A DNA stretch of 64,000 nt from contig NC_090253.1 in NCBI RefSeq assembly GCF_037325665.1, positions 24,119,411 to 24,183,410 on the forward strand, written 5' to 3'. The notes under the pieces were generated by a model that had not been told where the DNA came from, made no database searches, and saw only the letters and a program-made list of their open reading frames with translations. How positions within the stretch are numbered: the first letter of the stretch is position 1; each line of letters begins with the position of its first letter. The translations under genes and the position numbers were made by a program. Positions 49,941 through 62,474 of this stretch are shown here, piece by piece. The DNA is from Littorina saxatilis (taxonomy: Eukaryota; Mollusca; Gastropoda; Littorinimorpha; Littorinidae).

Positions 49941-52900
49941 ATGTCTCTCAACAAATTCGTTGTACGCCAAAAACGGAAGCGCACAGGAGCAGCTGGTTCT
50001 AAAAGCGGAACCGAAACTGCTGGGAAGTTCCTAAAACGGGAAACCGAAACTTGGTCGACGAAACAGAGAGAAACAGAAACTGAAACTAGAAGCACAGCTC
50101 AGCATTTTTCCAAACTGAAAGCTGGTTCAGCGAAAGACCCAACTACTCTCGATAAAGTTGACTCACCACTTACATGGCACAAAATTCGTGCGCAAAATCT
50201 GGACTTGGATTATGTCAGGCTGTATAAAAGGAGCGAAGCAGACGACATATTGCGGGCGTTGGAAGAAACGGTCACATACAACACGGGCCAGCAAGCACAA
50301 GTGTTGATGTTCGGCAAATGGGTGGACATTCCTCGCAAGCAGGTAAAACTTAGAACTTGGTAGAAACAACTAGTAGTTTAGTGGCACCATGACAACAGAA
50401 CCCTTTTAACAATCTTAGGAAATCAGGTCTAGAGATGATATGAAAAAAAATAAGGGTCTTAAAAAACTTAAAAGTATGATGTCAAGAAGGGGTTCCACAG
50501 TATTATTAGATGTTATTTGATCGAATGCTCTTGAAAACTGGAGACATTCTTGCAAATTTGTATGAACTTGCAGCTGCTATTAAATTGGTGTACGGGGTGT
50601 GCAGTTTCAAAGATCGAGCTATGAAAATCTTTTACATGCTGATTGTTCTGTTCTCATTTATTTTATCAGCTTCAAAATGTTTGTGCAAGCTAGATGAGGG
50701 TGCATCATATGTATTATGAACGGGTTGGATTATACTCTATTGTTTTGCTTCATAATTATTTAAATAGTGTTCACCATGCACGAGCCAAGAAGCTTAGCTG
50801 AACGCAACACTCAATATGTTTTTGGTTGCAATATTAATAATGATTACTGAACATTTATTGCGAAATGATCAAGTTTTTGCACAATTCAAATGCGGATAGT
50901 CAAACTTTGCAAGGCTTGCATGTGCACATATGTAGCCATTATAATTCTCAAAAGTCAGAATTGATTAGCCTACAGCTTTTGCAAAACCATTTTCTAACTT
51001 GACACATGCAGGTAGTTGGCCTTTTCTTCAATTTATTGGGAATGACACAATGTGGAACATGAAGTGTTAAAATGTAAAAAAACACACACACAAAAACAGA
51101 AAAAAATCTGCGTCATCCGTTTTCCTTTATTTTTCCTGAAACATTATCCCATCTGTGCAACTCCATGCTGTACAATTGTATACTCACAATCATCTTCCCT
51201 GAAACGTGATCAAAAGTAATTTCAAAGAGTATTAATTTCTGAGCGTGTTTGAGCATGTCATTGTATGCATGTTGTCAAATAATGGCAGTGCAATGGAAGC
51301 CGCTTTTAAGACGTTCACAAATTGGAAAACAAGTCTTAAATAAAAAGCAAAAGAAATCTTCAGATACATTGACAGACTAGAGGAATACCCGCTTCGCCGG
51401 GTAGCCGGCTTCGCCGGGATGAAATACTTAGAGCCGTACGCCGGCTTTGCCGGGTCCGAACAATGGACCCGCCAAGCTTAGGTCCCTCCCAGATTCGTGG
51501 AATGGGAACAGCACGAAAATGATTCAGTAGCCATAATGCCATTCCTGACCATATCGAGTCCCATCCTTGTCGACGAATGTAACCGTGTTAATCACCTTTG
51601 GAGGCGAACTCCACTCAAACAGGATTGAGCAATTTAGAGCTTATCTGTAAGCCCTTTTGAACTGTTATGGCTTTTCAAAGGAAGGCCAGTACATACAAAT
51701 ACACAAAAGCCGCCAGACCACATCACAAACAGAACTGAACAATCCCCAGGTGTTGCTCACATAGAGAGACACACACACACACACAAACACACACAAACAC
51801 AGAGAAGCCGTATCTATAGAGAGATAGATGACAGTGTATTTTTCGCGTGGTTATAAATTGATTCGACCTTTGCACTTTTACAGTGAGGATAATTTACGGG
51901 TCCAATTTACATTCTGGACACTGCGGTGACCTTCTTAAAATAGTAACAGAACGCCGGGAATATCCGAAGATGCCCCACTCATACTATAGTGCACCATACG
52001 AAGGAAGGGAGGTAAACGCTGAAAACCTGGAGAAGATAAGGAAGAGTTACTTATAATGGTGAAATGAACACAAAAACCAAAATCGGTTCAGCGCTGCGCG
52101 CTGAGAGCACGTGTTGAAATATCTCATCGATGATATTGTGTCCGGGGTGTAGCTGAATACGGTGTCCAAATTTGAAAAAGATCCACCGAGAACTTTGGCT
52201 TTGGTGTGTCGGTATGGGGGCCCGGGTAGCTGAGGTGGAACCAAAATAGCTGAGGTGGAACCAAAATCGGTTCAGCGCTGCGCGCTGAGAGCACGTGTTG
52301 AAATATCGACCAGGTTGTGTCCTGTCCCGGGTCTACCTGAATATGCCCACCAAATTTGAAGCAGATCCATCGAGAACTTTGGCCGTGCATCGCGAACTTA
52401 CACACAGACACACACACAGACACACAGACACAAGTCGTATAGATATAGATATACATATATATATATGTATCGATTGGAGATTGGATTTCCCTTCTTTGAG
52501 TCATGTGACGTCAGAGGCCGACAAAACTTTATAATTTGGCTTTTCAGGTTGACCGAAACTTCAAAGGAACTAAAAAAAAAAAAACGTCATGTGTTTGATT
52601 GCATGTGTGTGTGCTGTTCAATGTCAAAACAACAACAAAGTGAGTACATGACGTGTGTTTTGTAGTTCCTTTGAAGTTTCGGTCAACCTGAAACGCCCAA
52701 ATATGAAGCTTATGTGTTTGATTGCATACATGTGGATTGCATGCATGTGTGTGTGTGCTCGTTCAATCGTCAAAACAACAACAAAGTCATAAGTACCTGA
52801 AAGGAATTCGATCGATACATAAATGTTATTTGCGTGTTTGACCAAAATATGACATTTTACACAGATCTCGACAGTCATTGTTCACCTCGACCGCTAGCGC

Positions 52901-55900
52901 GCTAGCGCGGTCTCGGAGAACAATGACTGTCTCGATCTGTGTAAAATGTCATATTTTGGTCAAACACGCAAATAACGTATAATATATAGAAGTTATGGAC
53001 AGAAATCTGAACAAGTCGCGTAAGGCGAAAATACAATATTTAGTCAAGTAGCTGTCGAACTCACAGAATGAAACTGAACGCAATGCCATTTTTCAGCAAG
53101 ACCGTATACTCGTAGCATCGTCAGTCCACCGCTCATGGCAAAGGCAGTGAAATTGACAAGAAGAGCGGGGTAGTAGTTGCGCTAAGAAGGATAGCACGTT
53201 TTTCTGTACCTCTCTTTGTTTTAACTTTCTGAGCGTGTTTTTAATCCAAACATATCATATCTATATGTTTTTGGAATCAGGAACCGACAAGGAATAAGAT
53301 GAAAGTGTTTTTAAATTGATTTGGACAATTTAATTTTGATAATAATTTTTATATATTTAATTTTCAGAGCTTGTTTTTAATCCGAATATAACATATTTAT
53401 ATGTTTTTGGAATCAGCAAATGATGGAGAATAAGATAAACGTAAATTTGGATCGTTTTATAAATTTTTATTTTTTTTTACAATTTTCAGATTTTTAATGA
53501 CCAAAGTCATTAATTAATTTTTAAGCCACCAAGCTGAAATGCAATACCGAAGTCCGGGCTTCGTCGAAGATTACTTGACCAAAATTTCAACCAATTTGGT
53601 TGAAAAATGAGGGCGTGACAGTGCCGCCTCAACTTTCACGAAAAGCCGGATATGACGTCATCAAAGACATTTATCAAAAAAATGAAAAAAACGTTCGGGG
53701 ATTTCATACCCAGGAACTCTCTTGTCAAATTTCATAAAGATCGGTCCAGTAGTTTAGTCTGAATCGCTCTACACACACACACAGACACACACACACGCAC
53801 ACACACACGCACGCACATACACCACGACCCTCGTTTCGATTCCCCCTCGATGTTAAAATATTTAGTCAAAACTTGACTAAATATAAAAAGCAAGGTCTTA
53901 AAAAGGGGGAATTCTTAACTTGGGGGTCTTAAAAAGATTTAACTGTATACTTTTACTGTGCCTGACTGCATGTGCAGCATGGCACGTTAAGTTTAACCTT
54001 AAGCTGTGACGTTTTTTTCATGTCTCTGTTTTCAGTCAGCGTATGGAGAGCCGGGATTGTCATACACCTTCTCAGGTAACACCGTGCCTGCTCGACCATG
54101 GATTCCGTCACTGACCTGTATCAGGGATCGCATCTCAGCGCTCTCTGGCTTTGACTTCAACTTTGTCTTGGTCAACAGGTAAAAAATCGCTTTTATTGTT
54201 ATTGCTGTTTTAGGTTTTATCTTTTACATTTTGATGAAACCTGGCCTCATTTGATGTTGAATTTCTTGTTTGTATAGTAGGCTCAAGCTATTCAAAGATT
54301 TTGTACCAAGGCTTAGGTGTGGAAAAAAACCTTATTTTATTTAAAATTCTTGACTGTTCAATTTTGTAAGATCTATTTAAATTGTACCTTGAACAGAAAA
54401 TTAAATCCAACGCAAAAAAACAAAAAGAAAGAATAAAAAAAAAGAGGAAACCTCAAAAAGTAAAAATAAAATGTTCTCTTACGTTTTATACATTGAATGC
54501 AAATACATGTACCACAACACATTGTTTTTATATCATTTGTCTGGTCTAGGGTTAAATGTTAGCATAGTTTGTGATTTTATTGAGCTACTGACTTGTAATA
54601 CGTTTTATACATGTACCACAACACATTGTTTTTATATCATTTGTCTGGTCTAGGGTTAAATGTTAGCATAGTTTGTGATTTTATTGAGCTACTGACCTGT
54701 GATTAGTTAGCATAGTTTGTGATTTTATTGAGCTACTGACCTGTAATTAGTTAGCATAGTTTGTGATTGTATTGAGCTACAGTACTTACCTAGCTGTAAT
54801 TAGATGTAGCACTAAAACGTCGAATGCTTACATCTGACACTGCACAAGAGGTGAAAGTTTATGAAAGCTTTTTGGGGGGCGGGGAGATAGCTGAGTTGGT
54901 AGCTGCACTGGCTTGAAACTCTTTTGTCTCTATCAGCATTGGTTATACCTCCCACGTTCGGCAAGCGAGTCAATTTTGATCAGACTCTCCCAGGTGTACA
55001 TGTCTGAACAACCCTCGGTGCACGAATTATATCTTCTTCTTCTGCGTTCGTGGGCTGAAACTCCCACGTGTTTTTGCACGAGTGGATTTTCACGTGTATG
55101 ACCGTTTTTACCTCGCCATTTAGGCAGCCATACGCCGCTTTAGGAGGAAGCATGCTGGGTATTTTCGTGTTTCTATAACCCACCGAACTCTGACATGGAT
55201 TACAGGATCTTTTCCGTGCGCACTTGGTCTTGTGCTTGCGTGTGCACACGAAGGGGGATAAGCCAAAAGCAGGTGTGAACATAAAATGACCCGGGAGATT
55301 GGAAAAATCTCCACACTTAACCCACCAGGCGGCCGCGGCCGGGATTCGAACTCACAACCTTCCGATTAAGAGGCCGACGTCTTACCACCCCGCCACAACG
55401 CCTGTCGCACGAATTATATCAGAAAGACCCCAAATTCACAGAGAAAGTCTCAGGGCTTGAAAAATCGAATGCATGTGGGCAGAACAAAATATTGGGTGAC
55501 GCCATAGGGTTGTATTGCAGATTTCTTTCTTCAGTGAAAAAGCAGCCTGAATTTCCATGAGGGTAATTAACCTCACAGGACTATATTATTACCTTATTCT
55601 TATCATTCATGTGTGATTTTAAACAGGTATAAAGATGGCTGTGACTACATGGGGGAGCACAAAGATGATGAAAAAGACTTGGCCGACGGTCACCCCATCG
55701 CTTCCCTTTCCCTCGGCCAACCAAGAGACTTCTACTTCAAGCATCAGGACTCGCGGGGCAAGAAGGCAACAAGAAAAATGGACACGGTCAAACTGGTGTT
55801 GGAACACGGAGGCCTACTGCTTATGAACCCTCCAACGAACCGGTTCTGGTACCACGCCTTGCCGAAACGCACGCGACTGAGTGACGTTCGCATCAACCTG

Positions 55901-55954
55901 ACTTTCCGAAAAATGAACCCTGCCATGTGCAAACCTGTGAAGAAGGGTATTTAG
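49941..55954 (+). CDS. ALKBH2: DNA oxidative demethylase ALKBH2-type, 3 exons
   Basis: Fe(II)/2-oxoglutarate dioxygenase that reverses 1-methyladenine and 3-methylcytosine damage in nuclear DNA. Exons 49941-50342, 54036-54178 and 55627-55954 give 290 residues (human 261). The start MSLNKFVVRQKRKR keeps the human-like short lead and contains KFVVR, an APIM-type PCNA-binding motif. FGKWVDIPRKQ aligns with the human base-flipping loop (VFGKW), with Met in place of Val before Phe. YTFSGNTVPARPWIP and FNFVLVNRYKDGCDYMGEH follow. Iron ligands are in GEHKDD and WYHALP; the 2-oxoglutarate Arg is in RINLTFRK. The N-terminal linker is longer than in human and Thr/Glu-rich. Intron 1 (3.7 kb) is full of repeats. 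Confident. Confidence 0.93.
50343..51379. other. ALKBH2 intron 1, 5' part
   Basis: Contains TIR-MITE fragments at 50410-50502 (AAATCAGGTCTAGAGA, GGGGTTCCACAGTA) and 51291-51352 (AAGACGTTCACAAATTGG). Otherwise nothing recognised. Confidence 0.5.
51380..52440. repeat. Dispersed ~1-kb composite repeat, copy 2
   Basis: Same orientation and near-identical over long stretches to 150-1215. Carries two of the GCGCTGAGAGCACGTG subunits (52098, 52283) and ends in CACACAGA runs and a TATAGATA tract. Confidence 0.65.
52542..52693. repeat. Inverted-repeat element, ~30-bp arms
   Basis: TTTCAGGTTGACCGAAACTT at the left pairs with AAGTTTCGGTCAACCTGAAA at the right. The interior has GTTCAATGTCAAAACAACAA, repeated in similar form at about 52764. 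Confidence 0.75.
52825..52976. repeat. 152-bp near-perfect hairpin
   Basis: Arms of about 58 bp start GTTATTTGCGTGTTTGACCA and end TGGTCAAACACGCAAATAAC. The centre CGCTAGCGCGCTAGCG is itself palindromic. No coding frame. Confidence 0.85.
53011..53885. mobile_element. Hairpin-ended MITE, copy d, full-length
   Basis: Left end ACAAGTCGCGTAAGGCGAAA, right end palindrome ATTTAGTCAAAACTTGACTA. Same orientation as copy b, with the CA run before ACCACGACCCTCG. A TIR-MITE fragment follows at 53886-53947. Confidence 0.85.
54471..54790 (+). repeat. Tandem repeats in ALKBH2 intron 2
   Basis: A unit with GTACCACAACACATTGTTTT and TCTGGTCTAGGGTTAAATGT occurs twice (about 54510 and 54612). The shorter unit GTTAGCATAGTTTGTGATTT plus TATTGAGCTACTGAC occurs about four times. 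Confidence 0.85.
54890..55605 (+). mobile_element. tRNA-derived SINE (second copy of the 8.3-kb family), split
   Basis: Head GGGGAGATAGCTGAGTTGGT, body resumed after 55421 with AAGTCTCAGGGCTTGAAAAA and GAATTTCCATGAGG, tail in CTTATTCTTATC. It ends about 20 bp before ALKBH2 exon 3. Another SINE at 55034-55406 interrupts it. Confidence 0.75.
55034..55406 (-). mobile_element. Full-length tRNA-derived SINE nested in a SINE
   Basis: Minus strand head GGCGTTGTGGCGGGGTGGTA (A box) and GTTGTGAGTTCGAATCCCG (B box), tail ACGAACGCAGAAGAAGAAG. A 14-bp duplication GCACGAATTATATC flanks it (55020-55033 and 55407-55420). Relatives are at 26285, 26515 and 7717. Confidence 0.88.
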
Positions 55955-55989
55955 AAGATAGTTTATACCAACTCAAACATTTTGAATAG

Positions 55990-56180
55990 GCAGAAATCTA
56001 AAATGTAAAGACCACCATGCCTTGCCAAAGCGCAAGCGACTGCCATGGGTGACATTCGCATCAACCTGACCTGATGAAAAATGAACCCTGCCATATGTGC
56101 AAACCTGTGAATTAAGAAGGGTAATTCGAAGATAGTTTATACAAACTCAACATTTTGAATAGGCAGAAATCTATAACGGA
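55990..56180 (+). pseudogene. Partial tandem copy of the ALKBH2 3' end
   Basis: Repeats about 55848-56000 (last ~90 coding bases plus the start of the 3' UTR) at about 85-90 % identity: CATGCCTTGCCAAAGCGCAA, GACATTCGCATCAACCTGAC, TGAACCCTGCCATATGTGCA. It has lost the frame and part of the end of the gene, so it cannot code. It probably lies within the transcript's 3' UTR. Confidence 0.75.
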
Positions 56181-56339
56181 AAGACTAATGTTCCAAAACA
56201 AAAGAAAGGTTATGTTGATGGAATGTTTAATTTATAATGTCTTTGAAGAGGAAAAATAGGATGCACATACAGAAGTGATGGTGAATCGTACTATAACCTG
56301 TTTTAGATAGGCGAGCATGAGATTTTATTGTCACTTCGT

Positions 56340-59300
56340 AGTTTTCTAGATTGATCCCCCATAGTTTTCTGTGTGTTTGTCGATATCTGTCTTCCATGGC
56401 CCTTAATTCACCTGTATTTGACTGTACCCTGGATTTCTCCCCCACCATGGTAAGGTCCCTTGGAGCCGGCTACACGTGCCGGGGCTGTTTTCGCCGAGTG
56501 CTCCGCTATCTGTGTTTCTCTTCTCTTGAAGTCTGATTTCTGTCTGATTTGGTCCGTTCACCTGTATGTCATGTCTCAAAGCTCTCCCGATTGATCACCT
56601 GCAGTTTTCTGCTCTAGTCTTGTGTCTGATTTCTGTCTTCCATGGCCCTTTCACCTGTATTTGACTGTACCCTGGATTTCTCCCCCACCATGGTTAAGGC
56701 CCCTTGGAGCCGGCTACACGTGCCGGGGCTGTTTTCGCCGAGTGCTCCGCTATCTGTGTTTCTCTTCTCTTGAAGTCTGATTTCTGTCTGATTTGGTCCG
56801 TTCACCTGTATGTCATGTCTCAAAGCTCTCCCGATTGATCACCTGCAGTTTTCTGCTCTAGTCTTGTGTCTGATTTCTGTCTTCCATGGCCCTTTCACCT
56901 GTATTTGACTGTACCCTGGATTTCTCCCCCACAATGGTTAAGGCCCCTTGGAGCCGGCTACACGTGCCGGGGCTGTTTTCGCCGAGTGCTCCGCTATCTG
57001 TGTTTCTCTTCTCTTGAAGTCTGATTTCTGTCTGATTTGGTCCGTTCACCTGTATGTCATGTCTCAAAGCTCTCCCGATTGATCACCTGCAGTTTTCTGC
57101 TCTAGTCTTGTGTCTGATTTCTGTCTTCCATGGCCCTTTCACCTGTATTTGACTGTACCCTGGATTTCTCCCCCACCATGGTTAAGGCCCCTTGGAGCCG
57201 GCTACACGTGCCGGGGCTGTTTTCGCCGAGTGCTCCGCTATCTGTGTTTCTCTTCTCTTGAAGTCTGATTTCTGTCTGATTTGGTCCGTTCACCTGTATG
57301 TCATGTCTCAAAGCTCTCCCGATTGATCACCTGCAGTTTTCTGCTCTAGTCTTGTGTCTGATTTCTGTCTTCCATGGCCCTTTCACCTGTATTTGACTGT
57401 ACCCTGGATTTCTCCCCCACCATGGTTAAGGCCCCTTGGAGCCGGCTACACGTGCCGGGGCTGTTTTCGCCGAGTGCTCCGCTATCTGTATTTCTATTCT
57501 CTTGACTCTGATTTCTGTCTGATTTGGTCCGTTCACCTGTATGTAATATATCTCGAAGTTCTCCCGATTGACGGACTGAAATTGTCTGCTCAACTTTCTG
57601 TGAAAAAAAAAGAAAAAAAAACCCCAAAAACAAGCCACTTACGTGGGGCCCCTTGGAGCCGGCTACACGTGCCGGGGCTGTTTTCGCCGAGTGCTCCGCT
57701 ATCTGTGTTTCTCTTCTCTTGAAGTCTGATTTCTGTCTGATTTGGTCCGTTCACCTGTATGTCATGTCTCAAAGCTCTCCCGATTGATCACCTGCAGTTT
57801 TCTGCTCTAGTCTTGTGTCTGATTTCTGTCTTCCATGGCCCTTTCACCTGTATTTGACTGTACCCTGGATTTCTCCCCCACCATGGTTAAGGCCCCTTGG
57901 AGCCGGCTACACGTGCCGGGGCTGTTTTCGCCGAGTGCTCCGCTATCTGTATTTCTATTCTCTTGACTCTGATTTCTGTCTGATTTGGTCCGTTCACCTG
58001 TATGTAATATATCTCGAAGTTCTCCCGATTGACAGACTGAAATTGTCTGCTCAACTTTCTGTGAAAAAAAAAAAAACCCCAAAAAACCAAGCCACTTACG
58101 TGGGGCCCCTTGGAGCCGGCTACACGTGCCGGGGCTGTTTTTGCCGAGTGCTCCGCTATCTGTGTTTCTCTTCTCTTGAAGTCTGATTTCTGTCTGATTT
58201 GGTCCGTTCACCTGTATGTCATGTCTCAAAGCTCTCCCGATTGATCACCTGCAGTTTTCTGCTCTAGTCTTGTGTCTGATTTCTGTCTTCCATGGCCCTT
58301 TCACCTGTATTTGACTGTACCCTGGATTTCTCCCCCACCATGGTTAAGGCCCCTTGGAGCCGGCTACTCGTGCCGGGGCTGTTTTCGCCGAGTGCTCCGC
58401 TATCTGTGTTTCTCTTCTCTTGAAGTCTGATTTCTGTCTGATTTGGTCCGTTCACCTGTATGTCATGTCTCAAAGCTCTCCCGATTGATCACCTGCAGTT
58501 TTCTGCTCTAGTCTTGTGTCTGATTTCTGTCTTCCATGGCCCTTTCACCTGTATTTGACTGTACCCTGGATTTCTCCCCCACCATGGTTAAGGCCCCTTG
58601 GAGCCGGCTACACGTGCCGGGGCTGTTTTTGCCGAGTGCTCCGCTATCTGTGTTTCTCTTCTCTTGAAGTCTGATTTCTGTCTGATTTGGTCCGTTCACC
58701 TGTATGTCATGTCTCAAAGCTCTCCCGATTGATCACCTGCAGTTTTCTGCTCTAGTCTTGTGTCTGATTTCTGTCTTCCATGGCCCTTTCACCTGTATTT
58801 GACTGTACCCTGGATTTCTCCCCCACCATGGTTAAGGCCCCTTGGAGCCGGCTACTCGTGCCGGGGCTGTTTTCGCCGAGTGCTCCGCTATCTGTGTTTC
58901 TCTTCTCTTGAAGTCTGATTTCTGTCTGATTTGGTCCGTTCACCTGTATGTCATGTCTCAAAGCTCTCCCGATTGATCACCTGCAGTTTTCTGCTCTAGT
59001 CTTGTGTCTGATTTCTGTCTTTCATGGCCCTTTCACCTGTATTTGACTGTACCCTGGATTTCTCCCCCACCATGGTTAAGGCCCCTTGGAGCCGGCTACA
59101 CGTGCCGGGGCTGTTTTCGCCGAGTGCTCCGCTATCTGTATTTCTATTCTCTTGACTCTGATTTCTGTCTGATTTGGTCCGTTCACCTGTATGTAATATA
59201 TCTCGAAGTTCTCCCGATTGACAGACTGAAATTGTCTGCTCAACTTTCTGTGAAAAAAAAAAAACCCCAAAAAACCAAGCCACTTACGTGGGGCCCCTTG

Positions 59301-60350
59301 GAGCCGGCTACACGTGCCGGGGCTGTTTTTGCCGAGTGCTCCGCTATCTGTGTTTCTCTTCTCTTGAAGTCTGATTTCTGTCTGATTTGGTCCGTTCACC
59401 TGTATGTCATGTCTCAAAGCTCTCCCGATTGATCACCTGCAGTTTTCTGCTCTAGTCTTGTGTCTGATTTCTGTCTTCCATGGCCCTTTCACCTGTATTT
59501 GACTGTACCCTGGATTTCTCCCCCACCATGGTTAAGGCCCCTTGGAGCCGGCTACTCGTGCCGGGGCTGTTTTCGCCGAGTGCTCCGCTATCTGTGTTTC
59601 TCTTCTCTTGAAGTCTGATTTCTGTCTGATTTGGTCCGTTCACCTGTATGTCATGTCTCAAAGCTCTCCCGATTGATCACCTGCAGTTTTCTGCTCTAGT
59701 CTTGTGTCTGATTTCTGTCTTCCATGGCCCTTTCACCTGTATTTGACTGTACCCTGGATTTCTCCCCCACCATGGTTAAGGCCCCTTGGAGCCGGCTACA
59801 CGTGCCGGGGCTGTTTTCGCCGAGTGCTCCGCTATCTGTGTTTCTCTTCTCTTGAAGTCTGATTTCTGTCTGATTTGGTCCGTTCACCTGTATGTCATGT
59901 CTCAAAGCTCTCCCGATTGATCACCTGCAGTTTTCTGCTCAACTCTAATGTCTGATTTCTGTCTTGTTCCAAGGCCCTTTGACCTGTATTTGTCTTTTCA
60001 AACGCCTACCTACCGGGGGTCACAAATCACAAGTAGGGCCCCATGGAGCCGGCTACACGTGCCGGGGCTGTTTTCGCAGAGTGCTCCGCTATCTGTGTTT
60101 CTCTTCTTTCTAGTCTGATTTCTGTCTGATTTGGTCCGTTCACCTGTATGTCATTTCCCAAAGCTCACCTTAGTATAGACTGAACTGAATCTGATTGTGA
60201 AAACCTCCAGCGGCCCCCCTTGGAGCCGGCTACACGTGCCGGGGCTGTTTTTACTGAGTGCTCCGCTATATATCTGTGTTTCTCTTCCTTTGAGTCTGAT
60301 TTCTGTCTGCTTTGGTCCAATCACCTGTATTTAATTCTTCAAAGCTGTTG
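56340..60350 (+). repeat. 244-bp satellite array with a 213-216-bp variant, 17 core copies
   Basis: A core TGGAGCCGGCTACACGTGCC followed by GGGGCTGTTTTCGCCGAGTG and CTCCGCTAT appears 17 times from about 56459 to 60225. Ordinary units repeat every 244 bp. After the cores at about 57438, 57899 and 59088 a variant unit of 212-216 bp follows, ending in an A-rich stretch and CCACTTACGTGGGGCC. The last units (59945-60350) are strongly diverged outside the core. Each unit has a 69-codon minus frame, but 244 is not a multiple of 3, and I call no protein. Confidence 0.92.
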
Positions 60351-61648
60351 TTATTCTACTTTAATTTTCATATGAATTTACGCAGCTTTTTGTTGTGTTT
60401 GTTGACAACATCTGTTGAGATTTTGAAGTGTGAAGATGAAAACTTACAAAGAAGGAGAAAAATGATATTGCCTGATAATGACCTTGAGAGGTTGTGAGGG
60501 CATTGTAAGTTAAGCTGATTACCAATTGGTTTAAAGTCTTACAAGGGTAAATCTTACTTGTAAATCTTCTGTTACTGGTAAATCTTTGCAGAAAATGAAT
60601 ACATGTACTTTTTTTTAAGCTGTTGTCTGTTTTCCTGAAAAGGACCATGGACGTGGCAAATGTAACACATAAATCAGTACTTCAGTGAAACGAATTTGGT
60701 CATTATAAAAGTTTCTGTTTTCACTTGTTTTCTTGTTATGGAAACAATTCCAACAGTTTGACAGAAACAAATATTCAGAAGATTTCTGAAACTGTGAATT
60801 GAACAGAATGCACCTGTGGTCTTTTTGACAATTTATTACCTTCAGCAGTTGACAGTGCATTCAAACCACAGTGGGTAACACATTTCTTAGCTGACACAGA
60901 CCTGGAAAACAAGAGGCACAAGCAAAATAATATTTATGGCACATAATTCTTTCCATTGCCGAGCATCATTGGGTGCCTGTGATACAGTGGTACATGTGAC
61001 ATGAGGCCTCTGTGATAACAGGACATCTTTCTATAAAGGACACTGTCTATTGTCCCTGTGTCCATTTTCTTGACCAAAATGTTGTAACTAGTCAACAGTA
61101 GTGGGATGTGATGGACATAATTGTAGTTGTGATTCAAAGGTGAAAACTTGATGTTGACCGATTGTACGTTTGAGCATGCAAGTACCGTACTTTGTTGTCT
61201 GGACAAAAGTGAGACAACTCACACGCACAAATTTCAGACAGGTGTCTGTGTGAAATAAATAAAAGGGAAAACAATCTTCACTATCTTGATTTTCCAGTGT
61301 GTGTGTGTGAGGGTGTGTGTGTGGGTATGTGTGTGTGTGTTAGGGAAAGAGGGAGACTAATTAGAACAAAAGTGACAAAAACGTTAAGAAGCTGGTTAAA
61401 GTGTTGTTGATCAATACAATGCACATTCTTGTCTTACAGTTCATGTACACATACGCACGCGCACACACATGCATTTCCCCCTCCCCCCCCCCCACACACA
61501 CACACACACATACACCAATGCATCATATAGTACCCATGAGTCTTCATATATCACATACGGACGGTAGTAAGTTTGATCAGATCTGGCCATTTCCTCGAGA
61601 TAAAAAAATTGAGTACGGTGGGACCCCTACCCCCACTCACACGGACAT

Positions 61649-61681
<33 letters not shown>

Positions 61682-62011
61682 CACTCACACACACGCGCAC
61701 GCACACACACAAACACACACACACTAACATGACATTGACACTCGCACAAAACCCACCTCCCCAACCATCTACTAACCCCCTTCTCTCTCGGACTGATGTT
61801 TATAATAGCTTCAAAGTCATCTCCATTTTGAAGATCCACCCCCTCTTTTTAGACCTGATTTTTGTAAGGTTTTGGTGGTCTTAAGGGAGGTACCGCTGTA
61901 CCTCTCGCTCTGGTTTCTTATGCAACCACATAGGTAGAGGGGAACAACTCCTGCAATTCAAATATTAATAACTGCTGTTTGCAGTTGTCTCCCTTGCCAT
62001 ACTCCTTTCCA
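60351..62011. other. Intergenic DNA with microsatellites
   Basis: CA/TG runs at about 61296-61341, 61483-61512 and 61638-61726. A 41-codon frame at 60372-60497 (MNLRSFLLCLLTTSVEILKC) has a signal-like start but nothing else to support it. A TIR-MITE end lies at about 61860-61905. Confidence 0.45.
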
Positions 62012-62410
62012 AGTCACGTAAGGCGAAAATACAACATTATTTAGTCAAGCTGTCGAGTTTTTTCAAAAAAATAATGAAGAATAAGATGACATTGTTTTTG
62101 GATCGTTTTGTAAAAAGATAATGTTAAATTTCAGATTTTAATGACCAAACTAATAAATTAATTTGTAAGTCTCCAAGCTGAATTGCAATACTAAAGTCTG
62201 GCCTTTGTCGAAGATTGCTTGGCCAAAATGTCAATCAATTTTTATTGAAAAACGAGGGTGTGACAGTGCCGCCTCAACTTTTACAAAAAGCCAGATATGA
62301 CGTCATCAAAGACATTTATTGAAAAAATGAAAAATATATCTGGGGATATTATTCCCAGGAACTCTCATGTTAAGTTTCAGGAAGATTGGTCCAGTAGTTT
62401 ACTCTGAATA

Positions 62411-62474
<64 letters not shown>

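Noticed and set aside
56614-59905. Repeated 69-codon minus-strand frame in the satellite
   Set aside because: Units of 244 bp shift frame between repeats, each copy ends in a stop, and there is no known domain. The open state follows from copying of one unit.
60372-60497. 41-aa frame with signal-peptide-like start
   Set aside because: Too short and unsupported by splice, repeats or homology to call a gene; mentioned only in the intergenic entry.
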